Positions 29,301 through 41,149 are shown, counted from the stretch's first letter. The stretch: 64,000 nucleotides of DNA from Micromonospora sp. Llam0 (GCF_003751085.1 NZ_RJJY01000002.1:1612001-1676000), one strand, 5' to 3'. The notes: generated by a model not told the origin, from the sequence alone. Program-made: numbers and translations.

Positions 29301-32300
29301 GCCTCGGGAACGCCGTCGAAGAGCCGGCCCAGGCGCAGGTCGGCGAATCGGGGGGCGAAGTCCGCCCAGTCAACGTCGGCGACGGTCACGCAGACGTCGT
29401 CGCGGTCGAGGGCCCGTTGGAGGGCGCGGATGCCGCCGTCCGGGTCCATGGCGGTGATGCCGCGTCGGTTCAGGTTCTGCTCGCCGACCCCCTCGGCCAT
29501 ACCGCCGCCACCCCACAGCCCCCAGGCAATGGCGGTGGCGGGAAGGCCGGCGGCGCGGCGCTGCTCGGCGAGTACGTCCAGGGACGCGTTGGCTGCGGCG
29601 TAGGCAGCCTGGCCGCCGTTGCCCCAGACCCCGGTGATGGACGAGAAGAGGACGAAGGCATCGAGGTCCCGGTGTCGGGTGAGCTCGTCGAGGAGCAGGG
29701 CGGCGTCCGCCTTCGGGCGGAACACCGCCTCGGCGTGGGCGAGGGTGAGGGTGTCGAGCACACCGTCGTGAAGGGCACCGGCGGTGTGAAAGACGGCGGT
29801 CGGCGGGTGGGCCTCCAGGACGGTGGCGAGCGCGGCGCGGTCGGACACATCACAGGCGACGATGGTCACCGCCGCGCCTAGCGCCAGCAGATCCGCTTCC
29901 AACTCGACCGCGCCGGGAGCCTGGGCACCCCGCCGGCTGATGAGAACCAGGTGCTCGGCACCGGTGCGGGCGAGCCAGCGCGCCACCTGGGCGCCCAATG
30001 CCCCCGTACCGCCGGTGACCAGGACCGTGCCGCGGGGGCGCCACTCCCGGCGGGGGTTGTCCGAGGCCCGCGCCACCCGTCGCCCGTAGACCCCGGAGCC
30101 GCGTACCGCGATCTGGTCCTCGCCCTCTCCTCCGGCCACCGCGCTGGCCAGGTGGTCCAGGGCCCGGGAGTCCGGTTCCTGCGGCAGGTCGACCAGGCCA
30201 CCCCAACGGTCGGGCAGTTCCAGGGCTGCCACCTGGCCGAGCGCCCACACCTGCGCGCCGACCGCGTCGGGCACCTCCTGCGACGTCACACCCACCGCCG
30301 CCCGGGTCACGGTCCACAGCGGTACGTCGAGGACCGCATCACCGGCGGCCTGCACCAGTGCCAGCGAGGCGGCTACTCCCCGCGCGATGGACGGGTGGTC
30401 TGGGTGAGTGCCGGCTACCAGTCCGAGCAGGGACACAACACCTGCCAGCGGGGTCGCGCCGTCGGCCGTGGTGGCGAGCAGGCCGGCGAGGCGGGTACGG
30501 CTGGCGAGCGGATCCAGGCTCAGCGGCTCGACCTCGGCACCCCGACGGGAGAGTGCCGCGGTGATGTCGGCGGCCAGAGCCGACGCGGTCGTCGCGGGGT
30601 CGGCCACCAGCAGCCAGCGTCCGGTGAGCCGGCGAGGGCCGCCGACGGGAAGCGGCTTCCAGGTGATCCGATACCGCCAGCCCGTCGTCGGGTCCGTATC
30701 GCCACCGACGGCGGCAGCAGGCTTCGGGGTCTCAGCCCAGTAGTGGCGTCGCTGGAACGGATACGTCGGCAAATCCACCACCCGACCCCCAACACCAACA
30801 AACACCGCCCCCCAATCCACATCAACCCCCCCAACAAAAGCCTCCGCAACCGAAACCAAAAACCGATCCAAACCACCATCATCACGCCGCAACGACCCCA
30901 CCACCACACCCCCAACACCACCACCAACCAACTCCACCACCTCCTGCACACCCGACACCAACACCGGATGCGCACTACACTCCACAAACCCCGTAAACCC
31001 ATCCCCAACAAGACACTCCACCGTCTCACCAAACAACACCCGCTGCCGCAAATTCCGATACCAATACCCCCCATCCAAACCAGCACCATCCACCACACCA
31101 GCCTCAACCGTCGAATAAAACGGCACCTCCGCCCGCCGCGGAACCACCCCCGCCAACACCCCCCGCAACTCAGCCTCAACCACCTCCACCCGCACCGAAT
31201 GCGACGCATAATCCACCGGAATCCTCCGCGCCCGAACCCCCTCCCCCTCACACCACGCCACAAAATCCACCACCGCCCCCACATCCCCCGAAACAACCGT
31301 CCCCGACGGACCATTCACCGCCGCCACACCCAACCCACCCCCAAAACCCACAAGCCTCGACTCCACCTCAGCCACCGGCAAAGCAACAGACGCCATCGCC
31401 CCCGGACCCGCCAAAACCCGACCAATCACCCGAGACCGCAACGCCACCACCCGCGCACCATCAGACAAACTCAACACACCAGCCACCACCGCCGCCGCAA
31501 TCTCACCCTGCGAATGACCCACAACCGCCGACGGCACCACACCCACCGACCGCCACAACCGCGCCAACGACACCATCACCGCCCACGACACCGGCTGCAC
31601 CACATCAACCCGACCAAACAAATCCACCCCACCCCCACGCACCACCTCCAACAAATCCCAATCCACAAACTCCGACAACACCCCCGCACACTCAACCATC
31701 GACTCAGCAAACACCGGCGACTCATCCATCAACCGCGCACCCATACCCACCCACTGCGCCCCCTGACCCGGAAAAACAAACACCACCCCACCACCCGACA
31801 ACCCACCCGACCCCCTAAACACCACACCACCCACACCCACATCACCCGACGCCACAGCCGCCAACCCACGATCCACAACCACAGAATCCGCACCAAAAAC
31901 CACCGCCCGACGCTCAAACACCGACCGCGTCGACACCAACGACCAACCAACATCCACCAACCGCGCACCCCCCAAAACACCCCGAAGACGATCAGCCTGC
32001 GCCCGCAACGCCACCTCCGACCTACCCGACAACACCACCGGCACCACCGGAAGACGCCGCACCACCGAATCACCGACACCCACACCACCCACAGACACAG
32101 ACCCCTCAACAAAAGGAGCCTCCTCCAAAATCAGATGAACATTGGTACCGCCCATCCCGAAGGAACTGACTCCGGCGAGGCGGGGCAGGCCGGTTTCGCG
32201 GCCCGGCCACCGCTGGAGGTCCGTCTGCACCCGCAGGTTGAGGTCGTCGAGCGGGATGTCCGGGTTCGGCGTCTGGAAATTGAGGCTCGGGGGCAGCATT

Positions 32301-33367
32301 CCCTCGCGGACGGCGAGCACCGTCTTGAGCAGGCCGGCAATGCCGGCGGCCCCCTCAAGGTGGCCGATGTTGGTCTTGACCGATCCGACGGCGAGTCTGG
32401 TGTCGAGGGTGCGGGCCGCGCCGAGTACCGCCCCGAGGGCAGCCGCCTCGACGGGGTCGCCGGCCTTCGTTCCGGTGCCGTGCAGTTCGACGTAGGTGAC
32501 CTGCTCCGGCGCGACCATTGCCCGCTCGTACGCCCGACGCAGCAGCGCCTCCTGGGCCTCCCGGTCGGGGTGGGTCAGGCTCGGACCACCACCGTCGTTG
32601 TTGACGGCGCCGCCACGGATCACGCAGTGCACCCGGTCGCCGTCGTCGATCGCCCGGCCGAAGGGCTTGAGGACGAGCGCTACGCCGCCTTCACCACGGA
32701 CGTAGCCGTTAGCGCGTGCGTCGAAGGTGAAGCACCGTCCGTCGGGAGACAGGGCGCCCATGAGCGCCATGCCTGCGCTGCTCTCCGCGGCCAGGACGAG
32801 GCTCACGCCGCCGACGAGCGCGACAGTGCTCTCGCCCCGGCGCAGGCTCTCGCACGCCAGATGGACGGCGACCAGGGACGACGACTGCGCGGAGTCGACG
32901 GTGAGGCTGGGCCCGCGCAGGCCGAGCAGGTACGACAGGCGGTTCGCGGTGAGGCTGCGGTGCAGGCCGGTGGCGGTGTGGCCGTTTATGGCAGCGCCGG
33001 AGCGGTGCAGCAGGGTGGCGTAGTCGTCGGCGGCGATGCCGACGAAGACACCGGTGTCGGTTCCCTTGAGGCCCGCGGGTCGGATCCGGGCATGCTCCAG
33101 GGCCTCCCAGCCGAGTTCGAGCATCAGGCGCTGCTGCGGGTCCACCGCGGCGGCCTGCCGCGGGGACATCCCGAAAAATGTGTCGTCGAATTCCGCCTTA
33201 CCCTCCACCGCGGCCCGCCAACTGCCGTCGGGTTGGCGTTCGACCGCGCTCCGGCCGTTACGTAGCAGTTCCCAGAACTCCTCGATGCCGGGCGCGCCGG
33301 GTAGTCGGCACGCCATTCCGACCACGGCGATATCGCTGGTATGCAGCACGCTGCTCTTCACGGTCAT
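23309..33367 (-). CDS. Type I PKS, loading KSQ-AT-KR-ACP followed by KS-AT-DH-KR-ACP
   Basis: About 3352 residues from ATG 33367 with AGGAG upstream; first PKS of the row. The KS at ~12-410 carries Gln161 in place of Cys (VDSAQSSSL), the KSQ form that decarboxylates the loaded malonyl unit to make the starter. AT ~531-872 has DYASHS, so the starter is propionate from methylmalonyl-CoA. A complete KR (~1112-1290, [19 protein letters not shown]-type) and ACP (~1424) follow directly, with no loading ACP or KS between. The second module has KS ~1480-1900, AT with DYASHS ~2210, DH ~2393 ([17 protein letters not shown]), KR ~2892 (GVLDD, B-type) and ACP ~3225. In that KR the residue 13 before the Tyr is Gly (FSGAAGILG), not Ser. 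In tylosin the equivalent gene has an extra ACP-KS. The two AT segments are near-identical GRINS repeats. Confidence 0.94.
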   Translation of the reverse strand: MTVKSSVLHTSDIAVVGMACRLPGAPGIEEFWELLRNGRSAVERQPDGSWRAAVEGKAEFDDTFFGMSPRQAAAVDPQQRLMLELGWEALEHARIRPAGLKGTDTGVFVGIAADDYATLLHRSGAAINGHTATGLHRSLTANRLSYLLGLRGPSLTVDSAQSSSLVAVHLACESLRRGESTVALVGGVSLVLAAESSAGMALMGALSPDGRCFTFDARANGYVRGEGGVALVLKPFGRAIDDGDRVHCVIRGGAVNNDGGGPSLTHPDREAQEALLRRAYERAMVAPEQVTYVELHGTGTKAGDPVEAAALGAVLGAARTLDTRLAVGSVKTNIGHLEGAAGIAGLLKTVLAVREGMLPPSLNFQTPNPDIPLDDLNLRVQTDLQRWPGRETGLPRLAGVSSFGMGGTNVHLILEEAPFVEGSVSVGGVGVGDSVVRRLPVVPVVLSGRSEVALRAQADRLRGVLGGARLVDVGWSLVSTRSVFERRAVVFGADSVVVDRGLAAVASGDVGVGGVVFRGSGGLSGGGVVFVFPGQGAQWVGMGARLMDESPVFAESMVECAGVLSEFVDWDLLEVVRGGGVDLFGRVDVVQPVSWAVMVSLARLWRSVGVVPSAVVGHSQGEIAAAVVAGVLSLSDGARVVALRSRVIGRVLAGPGAMASVALPVAEVESRLVGFGGGLGVAAVNGPSGTVVSGDVGAVVDFVAWCEGEGVRARRIPVDYASHSVRVEVVEAELRGVLAGVVPRRAEVPFYSTVEAGVVDGAGLDGGYWYRNLRQRVLFGETVECLVGDGFTGFVECSAHPVLVSGVQEVVELVGGGVGGVVVGSLRRDDGGLDRFLVSVAEAFVGGVDVDWGAVFVGVGGRVVDLPTYPFQRRHYWAETPKPAAAVGGDTDPTTGWRYRITWKPLPVGGPRRLTGRWLLVADPATTASALAADITAALSRRGAEVEPLSLDPLASRTRLAGLLATTADGATPLAGVVSLLGLVAGTHPDHPSIARGVAASLALVQAAGDAVLDVPLWTVTRAAVGVTSQEVPDAVGAQVWALGQVAALELPDRWGGLVDLPQEPDSRALDHLASAVAGGEGEDQIAVRGSGVYGRRVARASDNPRREWRPRGTVLVTGGTGALGAQVARWLARTGAEHLVLISRRGAQAPGAVELEADLLALGAAVTIVACDVSDRAALATVLEAHPPTAVFHTAGALHDGVLDTLTLAHAEAVFRPKADAALLLDELTRHRDLDAFVLFSSITGVWGNGGQAAYAAANASLDVLAEQRRAAGLPATAIAWGLWGGGGMAEGVGEQNLNRRGITAMDPDGGIRALQRALDRDDVCVTVADVDWADFAPRFADLRLGRLFDGVPEAKSALDARRADAATQTSGLAQRVGSMSESERQQVLLQLVRTEAAAVLGHDTVEAVTPGRAFKAAGFDSLTALELRNRLNTTTGLTLPSTVVFDHPSPSALASFVEEALTGAIPEPVVSVATGTAPVDEPIAIVGMACRYPGGADTPEKLWDLLLNKADVIGPAPDDRGWDVDSFFDPTPGAAGKSYVRDGGFVYDAGFFDAEFFGISPREALAMDPQQRLLLETSWEALERAGIDPEALRSSRTGVYSGLTHQEYAARLHEAPHEFEGYLLTGKSVSVASGRVSYALGLEGPAVSVDTACSSSLVALHLACQGLRLGECDVALAGGVTVIAAPGLFVEFSRQGGLSVDGRCRAFGGGADGTGWAEGAGVVVLERLSVARERGHRVLAVVRGSAVNQDGASNGLTAPSGVAQQRVIRDALVAAGVAADEVDVVEAHGTGTRLGDPIEAEALLATYGRGRSGGPLWLGSLKSNVGHTQAAAGVAGVMKMVLALRAGVLPATLHVDEPSPFVDWSSGSVELLSERRDWPVTGRPRRAAVSAFGVSGTNAHLILEEAPFVEGSVSVGGVGVGDSVVRRLPVVPVVLSGRSEVALRAQADRLRGVLGGARLVDVGWSLVSTRSVFERRAVVFGADSVVVDRGLAAVASGDVGVGGVVFRGSGGLSGGGVVFVFPGQGAQWVGMGARLMDESPVFAESMVECAGVLSEFVDWDLLEVVRGGGVDLFGRVDVVQPVSWAVMVSLARLWRSVGVVPSAVVGHSQGEIAAAVVAGVLSLSDGARVVALRSRVIGRVLAGPGAMASVALPVAEVESRLVGFGGGLGVAAVNGPSGTVVSGDVGAVVDFVAWCEGEGVRARRIPVDYASHSVRVEVVEAELRGVLAGVVPRRAEVPFYSTVEAGVVDGAGLDGGYWYRNLRQRVLFGETVECLVGDGFTGFVECSAHPVLVSGVQEVVELVGGGVGGVVVGSLRRDDGGLDRFLVSVAEAFVGGVDVDWGAVFVGVGGRVVDLPTYPFQRRHYWAHTSPAGVGTAAAARFGMEWEDHPLLGGALPVGGTRSLLLAGRLSFASHAWLADHAVSGTVLVPGTAFMELALHAAEVAACTGVEELRLEAPLVVPPTGGVRLQVLVDEPAEGSDHRPVSVFSRAESAADEAAWTRHAVGVLTTGARPVPATSWHTETWPPAGTEPVDVDALYERFATLGYEYGEVFAGLQGVWRRDGEVFAEVRLPSRVAAEATRFGVHPALLDAALQPWLAGGLVDVPDGSVLLPFAWQGVTLHAAGADTLRVRIGRAGEAAVSMQAVDLGGAPVLSLDALVLLPLAREHLGVAGMTTALPLYRVGWRRRTAVAAPPQWRWAVVGPYGTEVVGAAARYGWPVTAVDAHANLASLREALDAGAEAPSVVLADFRMGSYSTEPAHVADAVRAETQAGLELLQGWLADERFTAVKLVVLTERAVAAGTDEDVPDLVHAGLWGMLRSAQSEHPDRFVLLDVDADDTSISAVPSALTVDTPQLAVRAGEIRVPEIEPLRAEPEPADPLAGGLDPAGTVLVTGATGTLGRLLARHLVTAHGVRRLLLVSRSGPGAAGADRQIEELTGLGAHVSLVACDAADRAALADVLRGIPTAHPLTAVVHVAGVLDDGALQALTPDRIDAVLRPKVDAALNLHELTAGLPLAAFVLFSGAAGILGRPGQANYAAANTFLDALAQHRQAQGRPGVALAWGLWGPASDMTGHLGENDLRRMRRSGIAPMTAEEGLVLFDRALDRSRHEPLLVPARLDLAALRREQAASGPDAVPALLRGLVPPAPARRATTSGSGGGASAPAAASAEPADHLRRRLAGQDAPARVRELLDLVRTHVAGVLALDAGAAKADPRRPFREIGFDSLTAVELRNRLSTATGLRLAPSLVFDHPDPQAVAEHLADELAADGVADAGATALTGLDTLAAALGGMKTDDVRRNIVRRRLEEMLALVGGPRSLPAEDGLADATVAERLASATDDDELFAFIEEQL
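26262..28462 (-). repeat. GRINS-type keto-skewed repeat, copy B (KS-AT of second module in first PKS gene)
   Basis: This is a direct repeat of copy A. It begins at the AT-DH linker (coding YWA) and ends inside the KS just upstream of the active-site Cys codon region, where the sequence returns abruptly to ordinary high-GC codon use. 26262-27665 also matches copy C, with no difference I could find. Confidence 0.9.
30603..32138 (-). repeat. GRINS-type keto-skewed repeat, copy C (AT after KSQ)
   Basis: It matches 14666-16201 of copy A with the same single difference. The match continues ~130 bp past the skewed part into normal-GC linker sequence (30603-30734), encoding the start of the KR structural subdomain. 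On the other side the match ends at the KS-AT boundary, where the KSQ begins. Confidence 0.9.
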
Positions 33368-33591
33368 GAGGTCTCCTGGGTCGAGAAGAACTCGCTCGGG
33401 AGACTCACCGACGGTCCGAAGGACGGCTCTGGTGTGCTGCGCGTCCGCGCGCAGCTCGATCGTTCTCCCGGCGGAAATACGTAACGATGGTGGCCGACAG
33501 GGTGGCGTCACCAGCCCGCGTGTTAGATTGAGCCGTGGCGGATCACTCGGTGCTGATTCGGCCCCTCACCTGAACTGGTCGTGGAGCTGGA

Positions 33592-34803
33592 TCACCACCT
33601 CACCGGTAGGGCCACGAGGCTCCGTACCATCATCCCCCGGTGCCACTCGAGTTCGTTCTCCTTGACAGCAAGACGAAGGCCGGGGAGTCGTCTGACCAAT
33701 GCTCCGATGGTGGCCTGGATCTCCAGTCGGGCGAGGCTTGCCCCAATGCAGAAATGCGGGCCGTGTCCAAACGCGATGTGCGGATTGGGCTCGCGGTCGA
33801 GGACGACGTCGGCGGCGTCCAGGAAGGCATCCTCGTCCAGGTTGGCGGAGGCCAAGGAAAAGATCACGGCGTCACCGGCACGGATGGCGGCCCCGTTGAG
33901 TTCCAGGTCCTCGGTGGCAATGCGGGTGGGCCCCACTGTGGCCCACATCGGGGCGATGCGGAGAAGTTCCTCGACGGCTGTCGGGATCAGCTCGGGCCGG
34001 GCGCACAGGGTCTCGTACCGGGAACGGTCGCGCAGCAGGACGAACAGGTGCGAGGCGATCTGGCTGGCGGTGGTCTCATGGCCGCCAACGAGGAGGCCGC
34101 CCGTGAGCATGATCAGCTCTTCCTCGCTGAGTCGGTCGCCATCGTCGCGGGCCTCGATCAGCGCGCCGATGAGGTCGTCGGTACGGTTGGCGCGGCGGTG
34201 CGCGAGCAGGCCGCCGAGGTACGCGATGAACTCCTGGACGGCCTGTTCGACCTCGTCGTCCGAATAGCGGGTGCTGGACATCAGGGCATCGCTGAAGGCC
34301 CGGAAGATGGGCTGCTCCTCGGTGGCGACCCCCATCATCTCGCAGATGATCGTGACCGGGACGGGGAGGGCGATCTGGCGTACGAGGTCCGCTGGCGGGC
34401 CGGTCTCGATCACGTCGTCAACGAGCCGGTCGGCGATCTCGGCGATCCGGGGGGCGATGTCTCGGACGCGTTTCGGGGTGAACGCGGTGGCGACGAGGCG
34501 GCGCAGCCGGGCGTGCGCCTCGGGGGGCATACCCATCAGCCCGTCCGCCTCCTGGATGCGGGGGGAGGCGCGGGGCACGTCCCGGCCGGCGCCGGCGGCG
34601 ATGCTGAGCCGCGGGTCGGAGAGCGCCTTCTTGGCGTCGGCGTGCCGGGTGACCAGCCAGGCGTCCCCGCCGCCGTAGGGCATGCGGACGCGGGCGACCG
34701 GCTCATTTGAGCGCAGGTCGCCGTAGGTGGGGTCGACAGTGAGGTCGGCACGGTCACTGAAGGGGTAGAGCCGTAAGGATCCGGCTGTTACGGGACACTT
34801 CAT
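33592..34803 (-). CDS. Cytochrome P450, macrolide tailoring (candidate ring hydroxylase/epoxidase, RosD/MycG-like)
   Basis: About 403 residues from ATG 34803, with GGAGGAG 8 nt upstream. An in-frame extension to 34959 lacks homology. Visible P450 signatures: I-helix GGLLVGGHETT with the usual acid-alcohol pair, ExxR in EELLR, heme loop FGHGPHFCIG with the Cys thiolate ligand. The N-terminus (YPFSD..., then PVARVRMPYGGGDAWLVTRH) resembles MycG-type macrolide P450s from memory. It lies upstream of and on the same strand as the PKS genes (225 bp before the first), so it may share their transcript. The likely role is late oxidation of the macrolide ring, such as C-12/13 epoxidation in rosamicin. 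The assignment of this versus the second P450 to each oxidation step is inferred. Confidence 0.88.
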   Translation of the reverse strand: MKCPVTAGSLRLYPFSDRADLTVDPTYGDLRSNEPVARVRMPYGGGDAWLVTRHADAKKALSDPRLSIAAGAGRDVPRASPRIQEADGLMGMPPEAHARLRRLVATAFTPKRVRDIAPRIAEIADRLVDDVIETGPPADLVRQIALPVPVTIICEMMGVATEEQPIFRAFSDALMSSTRYSDDEVEQAVQEFIAYLGGLLAHRRANRTDDLIGALIEARDDGDRLSEEELIMLTGGLLVGGHETTASQIASHLFVLLRDRSRYETLCARPELIPTAVEELLRIAPMWATVGPTRIATEDLELNGAAIRAGDAVIFSLASANLDEDAFLDAADVVLDREPNPHIAFGHGPHFCIGASLARLEIQATIGALVRRLPGLRLAVKENELEWHRGMMVRSLVALPVRW

Positions 34804-35408
34804 GGCTGCTTCTCCTCCAGAAAGGGGACGTCCTGTACCGATCTCGACAAGTTCCCTCCCTGAGAGCCCACCCTTTCGCGATTCACCCAACAGGAGCAAG
34901 CAACGCGCTGTCACGGAATCACATAGGACTATGTCAGGTCTCGCAATTGAACTGGCCAAACCGCCTGTGACAATCGCTACAGATGATCTTCTGCGGGCGT
35001 GCTCCCAGCGTTGGAGATGGCACTATGTCAAGTCCAGCCTTGCGGCTGCGGGCCTCGGTCGGTAACTTTCAATGCCACGGAGCGGTTCTCCGCATGCCCC
35101 CGACAGCCGCAGTCCGGTTCACGGTTCGACACCAGCACATCGACCACAATGGCGCACAATGCAGACTTCTTTCCGCCATAGCTGGTTTCGATTCGTTTCC
35201 GCGTCCCCCAACGTCCCGAAAAAGTCGCCATAACCGGTGTACCTGCCGATCCCGGCGACCGCTACTGCCAGACCGTCGAATCCTGGCGAGGATGACGCGG
35301 GAGGGTTCGACCTCGAACAATTACCTCCCTACCCCGGCGGTCCGTCGCGCACCCGGTCCTGCCCACCCCGGCCCCTGGGGCCACGAGCATCGAGGAGATG
35401 AGGACACC
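34804..35408. promoter_or_regulatory. Divergent promoter region between the two P450 genes
   Basis: 605 bp without a credible gene, noticeably richer in A+T than its surroundings. It must carry the start signals for the leftward P450-PKS transcript and the rightward P450-aminotransferase-thioesterase transcript. It holds a 14-bp palindrome ACATAGGACTATGT at 34921-34934 and a repeated motif ACTATGTCArGTC at 34928-34940 and 35022-35034, in the same orientation and 94 bp apart. The motif is a candidate activator site. I recognise no known regulator sequence. Confidence 0.5.
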
Positions 35409-36626
35409 ATGACGCAGACGGACAACGTGCCGGCGCCACCGCTCGACATGCCCAAGGGCGCGGACGCCCAAGGGCTGCTTGATTGGTTCGCCTACATGCG
35501 GGAGCACAGTCCCGTCTCCTGGGACGAGACCCGGCAGGCCTGGCACGTGTTCAACTACCGGGACTACCTGGCCGTCACCGCCAACCCGCTGATCTTCTCC
35601 TCGGACTTCAGTCCGGTCTTCCCGGTGCCACCGGAGCTGGCCCTGCTCATGGGGCCGGGCACCATCGGCGGCATCGACCCGCCCCGACACGGGCCGATGC
35701 GTAAACTGGTGAGCCAGGCGTTCACCCCCCGACGGATCGCCCAGATGGAGGCGCGGATCGAAACGATCACCGCCGACATTCTCGAGCAGGTACGCGGCCA
35801 GGAACGAATCGACATCGCCGCCGACCTCGCGTACCCGCTGCCGGTGACGGTCATCGCCGACATGCTGGGCATCCCGAACGAGGACCACGAAAAGTTCCGC
35901 AGGTGGGTCGACATCATCCTCAGCAACGAGGGCCTGGAGTACCCGAACCTCCCGGAAGACTTCACCGAGACGGTCGGCCCGGCCATCGCGGAGTGGTCGG
36001 AGTTCCTCTACGCCCAGATAGCCGAAAAGCGGGCCCGGCCGCAGGACGATCTGATGAGCGGGCTGCTGGCGGTAGAGGTTGAGGGCCGCAAGCTGACCGA
36101 CGAGGAGGTGGTCAACATCGTGGCGCTGCTGCTCACCGCCGGGCACATCTCCAGCGCCACGCTGCTTAGCAACCTCTTCCTGGTGCTGGAGGAGCACCCA
36201 GAGGCGCTCGCGGCCGTCCGCGCCGACCGCAGCCTCGTCCCCGGCGTTGTCGAGGAGACCCTTCGCTGGCGTTCCCCCTTCAACTGCATCTTCCGGCTGC
36301 TCGCCGAAGACACTGAGATCTTCGGCCAGCCGATGCGCAAGGGGCAGATGGTGATTGCCTGGATCGCCTCCGCGAACCGCGACACCGAGGTGTTCACGGA
36401 CCCGGACATCTTCGACATCCGGCGCGAGTCGAACAAGCACCTGGCCTTCGGCTACGGCATCCACCACTGCCTGGGCGCCTTCCTGGCCCGACAGGAGGCC
36501 AGGGTCTTCCTCAACCACGTCCTCGACGAGTTCAGCGAGTTCACCATCGACCACGACGAGGTCGAGTTCTACGACCCGGACCAGCTCACCGCGCGACGCC
36601 TACCCGTCCAGGTGGTCCGCGGCTGA
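35409..36626 (+). CDS. Cytochrome P450, macrolide tailoring (TylI/RosC-like, candidate C-20 oxidase)
   Basis: 405 residues from ATG 35409 (GAGG 6-9 nt upstream). ExxR in EETLR, heme loop FGYGIHHCLG. The I-helix reads LLLTAGHISSATLL: the acidic residue and Thr of the usual GxE/DTT are replaced by Ile and Ser, a feature I recall from the CYP113 group that includes TylI and EryK. TylI and RosC convert the ethyl side chain of the tylactone-type ring to an aldehyde, which fits the ethylmalonyl-like AT of the fifth module. The gene starts a rightward operon: the aminotransferase follows 49 bp later and the thioesterase 75 bp after that. Confidence 0.88.
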   Translation: MTQTDNVPAPPLDMPKGADAQGLLDWFAYMREHSPVSWDETRQAWHVFNYRDYLAVTANPLIFSSDFSPVFPVPPELALLMGPGTIGGIDPPRHGPMRKLVSQAFTPRRIAQMEARIETITADILEQVRGQERIDIAADLAYPLPVTVIADMLGIPNEDHEKFRRWVDIILSNEGLEYPNLPEDFTETVGPAIAEWSEFLYAQIAEKRARPQDDLMSGLLAVEVEGRKLTDEEVVNIVALLLTAGHISSATLLSNLFLVLEEHPEALAAVRADRSLVPGVVEETLRWRSPFNCIFRLLAEDTEIFGQPMRKGQMVIAWIASANRDTEVFTDPDIFDIRRESNKHLAFGYGIHHCLGAFLARQEARVFLNHVLDEFSEFTIDHDEVEFYDPDQLTARRLPVQVVRG

Positions 36627-36675
36627 TCGCCGCCGGCCCACCGGCCTGCCCCCGCCCCCACGCACGGAACCCGAG

Positions 36676-37827
36676 GTGACAGTGGAGGTTCCCTTCCTCG
36701 ATCTGGTTGCGGCCACCGACGAGGTACGGGCCGACCTGGACGCGGCGTACGCGCGGGTGTCCGCGTCGGGCCGCTACCTGCTCGGTCCGGAGCTGGCGGC
36801 GTTCGAGACGGAGTTCGCGGCGTACTGCACGGCGCAGCACTGCGTCGGGGTGGGCAGCGGGCTGGACGCGCTGGTGCTGGCCCTGCGGGCGCTCGGCGTC
36901 GGGCCGGGTGACGAGGTGATCGTGCCGGCGCACACGTTCATCGCGACCTGGCTGGCGGTGTCGGCCACCGGCGCCCGCCCGGTTCCGGTGGAGCCGGGCG
37001 GGTCCAGTTTCGGCATCTGCCCGGAGCGGTTGGCGGATGCGCTCACCCCGCACGTCAAAGCGGTGCTCGTCGTACACCTCTACGGGCACCCGGTCGACCT
37101 GGACTCGGTGCGGGCGGTCGCCGACCGGTACGGCGTACCGGTGGTGGAGGATGCGGCGCAGGCCCACGCCGCCACCTACCGGGGGCGGCCGATCGGTGCC
37201 GGCGGAGTAGTCGCGTTCAGCTTCTACCCGGCAAAGAACCTCGGCGCGCTGGGCGACGGCGGAGCCGTGGTCACCGACGATGCGCAGCTCGCCGAGCGGG
37301 TCCGGCTGTTGCGCAACTACGGCTCCACACGCAAGTACGAACACCAGGTACAGGGCGGCAACTCGCGGCTGGACGAGTTTCAGGCGGCGGTGCTGCGGGC
37401 CAAGCTGCCGTACCTGGACGAGTGGACCACGCGACGGAACCGGGTGGCCCGGCGGTACACGGAGGCGCTGAGCGAGGTGCCCGACCTCGTCCTGCCCACC
37501 GTCGCGCCCTGGGCCACGTCCGCGTGGCACCTGTACGTGGTTCGGACCCGGCACCGTGAGCTGTTGCGGGGTCGGCTGGCCGAGGCCGGGGTGGAGACGC
37601 TGGTGCACTACCCGACCCCGGTGCACCGGTCCGGCGCGTACCGGGACACCGAGACGGTCCGCCGGGCCGGCCCGTTACCGCTCAGTGAACGCCTCGCCGA
37701 GGAGGTCCTAAGCCTGCCGATCGGCCCCCACCTGTCCGACGAGAGCGTCGAGATGGTGATCTCCGCAGTCCGCGCCGCCCTGACCGACCTGGACGCGGAG
37801 GTCGGGGTCGCATCGTCCCGGCGGTGA
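36676..37827 (+). CDS. desV: dTDP-3-keto-deoxysugar aminotransferase (DesV/TylB type)
   Basis: About 383 residues. A PLP-dependent DegT/DnrJ/EryC1-family enzyme that places the 3-amino group on a dTDP-keto-deoxyhexose, giving the precursor of desosamine (or mycaminose). Motifs: FLDLVAATDEVRADLDAAYA at the start, SGRYLLGPEL, VGVGSGLDALVLALRALG, GDEVIVPAHTFIATWLAVSATGA (cofactor pocket), VEDAAQAHAA, and the Schiff-base Lys in SFYPAKNLGALGDGG. It aligns closely from memory with DesV of the pikromycin cluster over its whole length. The start is GTG 36676 or GTG 36682; neither has a strong ribosome site, and a long in-frame upstream extension is spurious. It is the only sugar gene in the window, so the other dTDP-sugar enzymes and glycosyltransferases must lie elsewhere. 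Confidence 0.9.
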   Translation: MTVEVPFLDLVAATDEVRADLDAAYARVSASGRYLLGPELAAFETEFAAYCTAQHCVGVGSGLDALVLALRALGVGPGDEVIVPAHTFIATWLAVSATGARPVPVEPGGSSFGICPERLADALTPHVKAVLVVHLYGHPVDLDSVRAVADRYGVPVVEDAAQAHAATYRGRPIGAGGVVAFSFYPAKNLGALGDGGAVVTDDAQLAERVRLLRNYGSTRKYEHQVQGGNSRLDEFQAAVLRAKLPYLDEWTTRRNRVARRYTEALSEVPDLVLPTVAPWATSAWHLYVVRTRHRELLRGRLAEAGVETLVHYPTPVHRSGAYRDTETVRRAGPLPLSERLAEEVLSLPIGPHLSDESVEMVISAVRAALTDLDAEVGVASSRR

Positions 37828-37902
37828 GCCGGGCCGCGCCCACCGGGCCACCGACCACCTGAGCACCGCACCATCGAGAAAAACCGAGGAGCGTCCACCC
37901 TC

Positions 37903-38685
37903 ATGTCCCGGTCCACCGATTCACCCGAGCTCTGGCTGCGTCGTTACCAGCCGGACGACGACCCTGCCGTCCGGCTGTTCTGCTTCCCGCACGCCGGCGG
38001 CGCAGCCAGCGCGTACCTGCCGTTCGCGCGCCGGCTGCCGGCCACCGTGGACGTGGCGGCGGTCCAGTACCCGGGCCGGCAGGACCGCCGGGACGAGCCC
38101 TTCGTCGACTCCATCGACGCCCTCGTGGATCGGCTGCTACCCATCTTGCTCGCCGCAGCGGACCGGCCGATCGCCTTCTTCGGGCACAGCATGGGCGCCA
38201 CAGTCGCCTTCGAGATCGGTCGCCGGCTCCCACCCGCCGCTGCCGACCGGCTGGTCCACATCTTCGCCTCCGGCCGGCGCGGCCCGGCCACCCCCCGCCG
38301 CGACCGGTACTACCACGCAGACGACGAGCTGATCGCGGAGATCCGCCGGTTGGAGGGCACCGACTCCAGCCTGCTGGCCGACGAGGAACTGCTGCAGATG
38401 GTCCTCCCGGCGATTCGCAACGACTACCGGGCGGCGGCGACCTACGACTACCGCCCCGGGCCGCTGCTGCGCTGCCCGGTCACCGTGCTCACCGGCGACA
38501 GTGACCCCAACGTCACCGCCGAGGAGGCGGCGGCGTGGGCCGAGGTGACGACGGCGACGACGGTCGTCCACACCTACTCCGGCGGGCATTTCTACCTCAA
38601 CGGCCAGATCGACGCGGTCTGCGGGCGGATCACCGCCGCACTCAAGGCGCTGACCCCGGCGCGGACCGGCGGCGTCGGCGGCTGA
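37903..38685 (+). CDS. Type II thioesterase of the macrolide PKS (TylO-like)
   Basis: 260 residues, start ATG 37903 with GAGGAG upstream. Alpha/beta-hydrolase of the editing thioesterase family, which removes stalled or wrongly primed acyl groups from PKS carrier proteins. It shows LFCFPHAGGAASAY near residue 25-38, the nucleophile elbow GHSMGA near residue 87-92, an Asp in LTGDSDPNVT and the catalytic His in SGGHFYL near residue 225. It is the last gene of the rightward P450-aminotransferase-thioesterase operon and converges on the resistance gene 22 bp further on. Confidence 0.92.
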   Translation: MSRSTDSPELWLRRYQPDDDPAVRLFCFPHAGGAASAYLPFARRLPATVDVAAVQYPGRQDRRDEPFVDSIDALVDRLLPILLAAADRPIAFFGHSMGATVAFEIGRRLPPAAADRLVHIFASGRRGPATPRRDRYYHADDELIAEIRRLEGTDSSLLADEELLQMVLPAIRNDYRAAATYDYRPGPLLRCPVTVLTGDSDPNVTAEEAAAWAEVTTATTVVHTYSGGHFYLNGQIDAVCGRITAALKALTPARTGGVGG

Positions 38686-38707
38686 GGCACGCCTCCCGCC
38701 CGGCCCG

Positions 38708-40360
<1,653 letters not shown>

Positions 40361-40400
40361 GAGGGAACTCCTGCTTCGGGCTGGGCCGAACATTCCACCT

Positions 40401-40613
40401 TCAGTCAACCACGCGGCCGTCCGCCACGCGTCGCGGAAGGCTCTGCCGCGCGGTCCCCTCTGCGGCCTTCCCCTCCCCACCGTCGCTGACGTGTCTGACC
40501 AGCCGGATTGGCAGCCCGAACCGCTGCGCGGTCACGGCCACCGCGTCCGAGACCCTCGCCGAGAACCGCTGACCAACGGCCGCGGTCCTAATGACATAAT
40601 TTCCGCTGGTCAT
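40401..40613 (-). CDS. Small ORF ahead of the ABC-F gene (possible leader peptide)
   Basis: 70 codons from ATG 40613 with GGGAG 5 nt upstream, ending 40 nt before the resistance-gene start codon on the same strand. The product is basic (begins MTSGNYVIRTAAVGQRF) with no domain I recognise. Macrolide resistance genes are often governed by translated leaders that stall with drug bound, so its placement and its ribosome site are suggestive. It may equally be a chance frame in a GC-rich leader. Confidence 0.35.
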   Translation of the reverse strand: MTSGNYVIRTAAVGQRFSARVSDAVAVTAQRFGLPIRLVRHVSDGGEGKAAEGTARQSLPRRVADGRVVD

Positions 40614-40693
40614 GGCCGCTCCCGCGGGTTCGGCCACAGGACGCGCCGTCGCCCGCTGACAGGCGCGCAGAACCTTTGGGACTGGTGCCTGGT

Positions 40694-41149
40694 TCAGCTG
40701 AGTTGATGGGTGAAGCACCTGGCCAGCGGTTCGCCGACGTACGGCCCGTAGCCGTCGCTCCGCTGGTAGCCCTCGCGCTCGTAGAACCGGATCGCGTCGG
40801 GCTGTTTTGTGCCCGTCGCCAGCACCAGGGTGCCGATCCCCCGCCGCCGGGCCTGGTCCTCCAGTGCATGCAGGATGCGGGTTGCCACACCGGTGCCGCG
40901 CGCTCGGGGGATCACGTACATCCGCTTGATCTCGGCCGTGCCGTCGTCCAGCGGGAGTAGGGCGCCGCAGCCGGTCGCGTGGCCGTGCGGGTCGCGGGCG
41001 ATCAGGAATACGCTGATTGTTTCGGCGGTCGGCGGCTCGGTCTCCTGGTCGGGCATCTGGTAGCGGGCGGCCAGTTCACTGTGCATGGCCCGGCGCAGGC
41101 GGAGCCCGTCCGCGCTATCCCACGGTTCCTCAGCAATGCTAACGGTCAC
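40694..41149 (-). CDS. GNAT-family N-acetyltransferase
   Basis: 151 residues from GTG 41149, with AGGAG 7 nt upstream. Single GNAT domain: acetyl-CoA pyrophosphate loop RARGTGVATRIL near residues 82-93, preceded by the strand IKRMYVIP, and a C-terminal FYEREGYQR motif. The substrate cannot be read from the sequence. It is divergent from a TetR-type regulator, with palindromic sites in the 58-bp gap, so it is probably that regulator's target. It could modify an amine-containing small molecule, but nothing ties it to macrolide synthesis. Confidence 0.88.
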   Translation of the reverse strand: MTVSIAEEPWDSADGLRLRRAMHSELAARYQMPDQETEPPTAETISVFLIARDPHGHATGCGALLPLDDGTAEIKRMYVIPRARGTGVATRILHALEDQARRRGIGTLVLATGTKQPDAIRFYEREGYQRSDGYGPYVGEPLARCFTHQLS

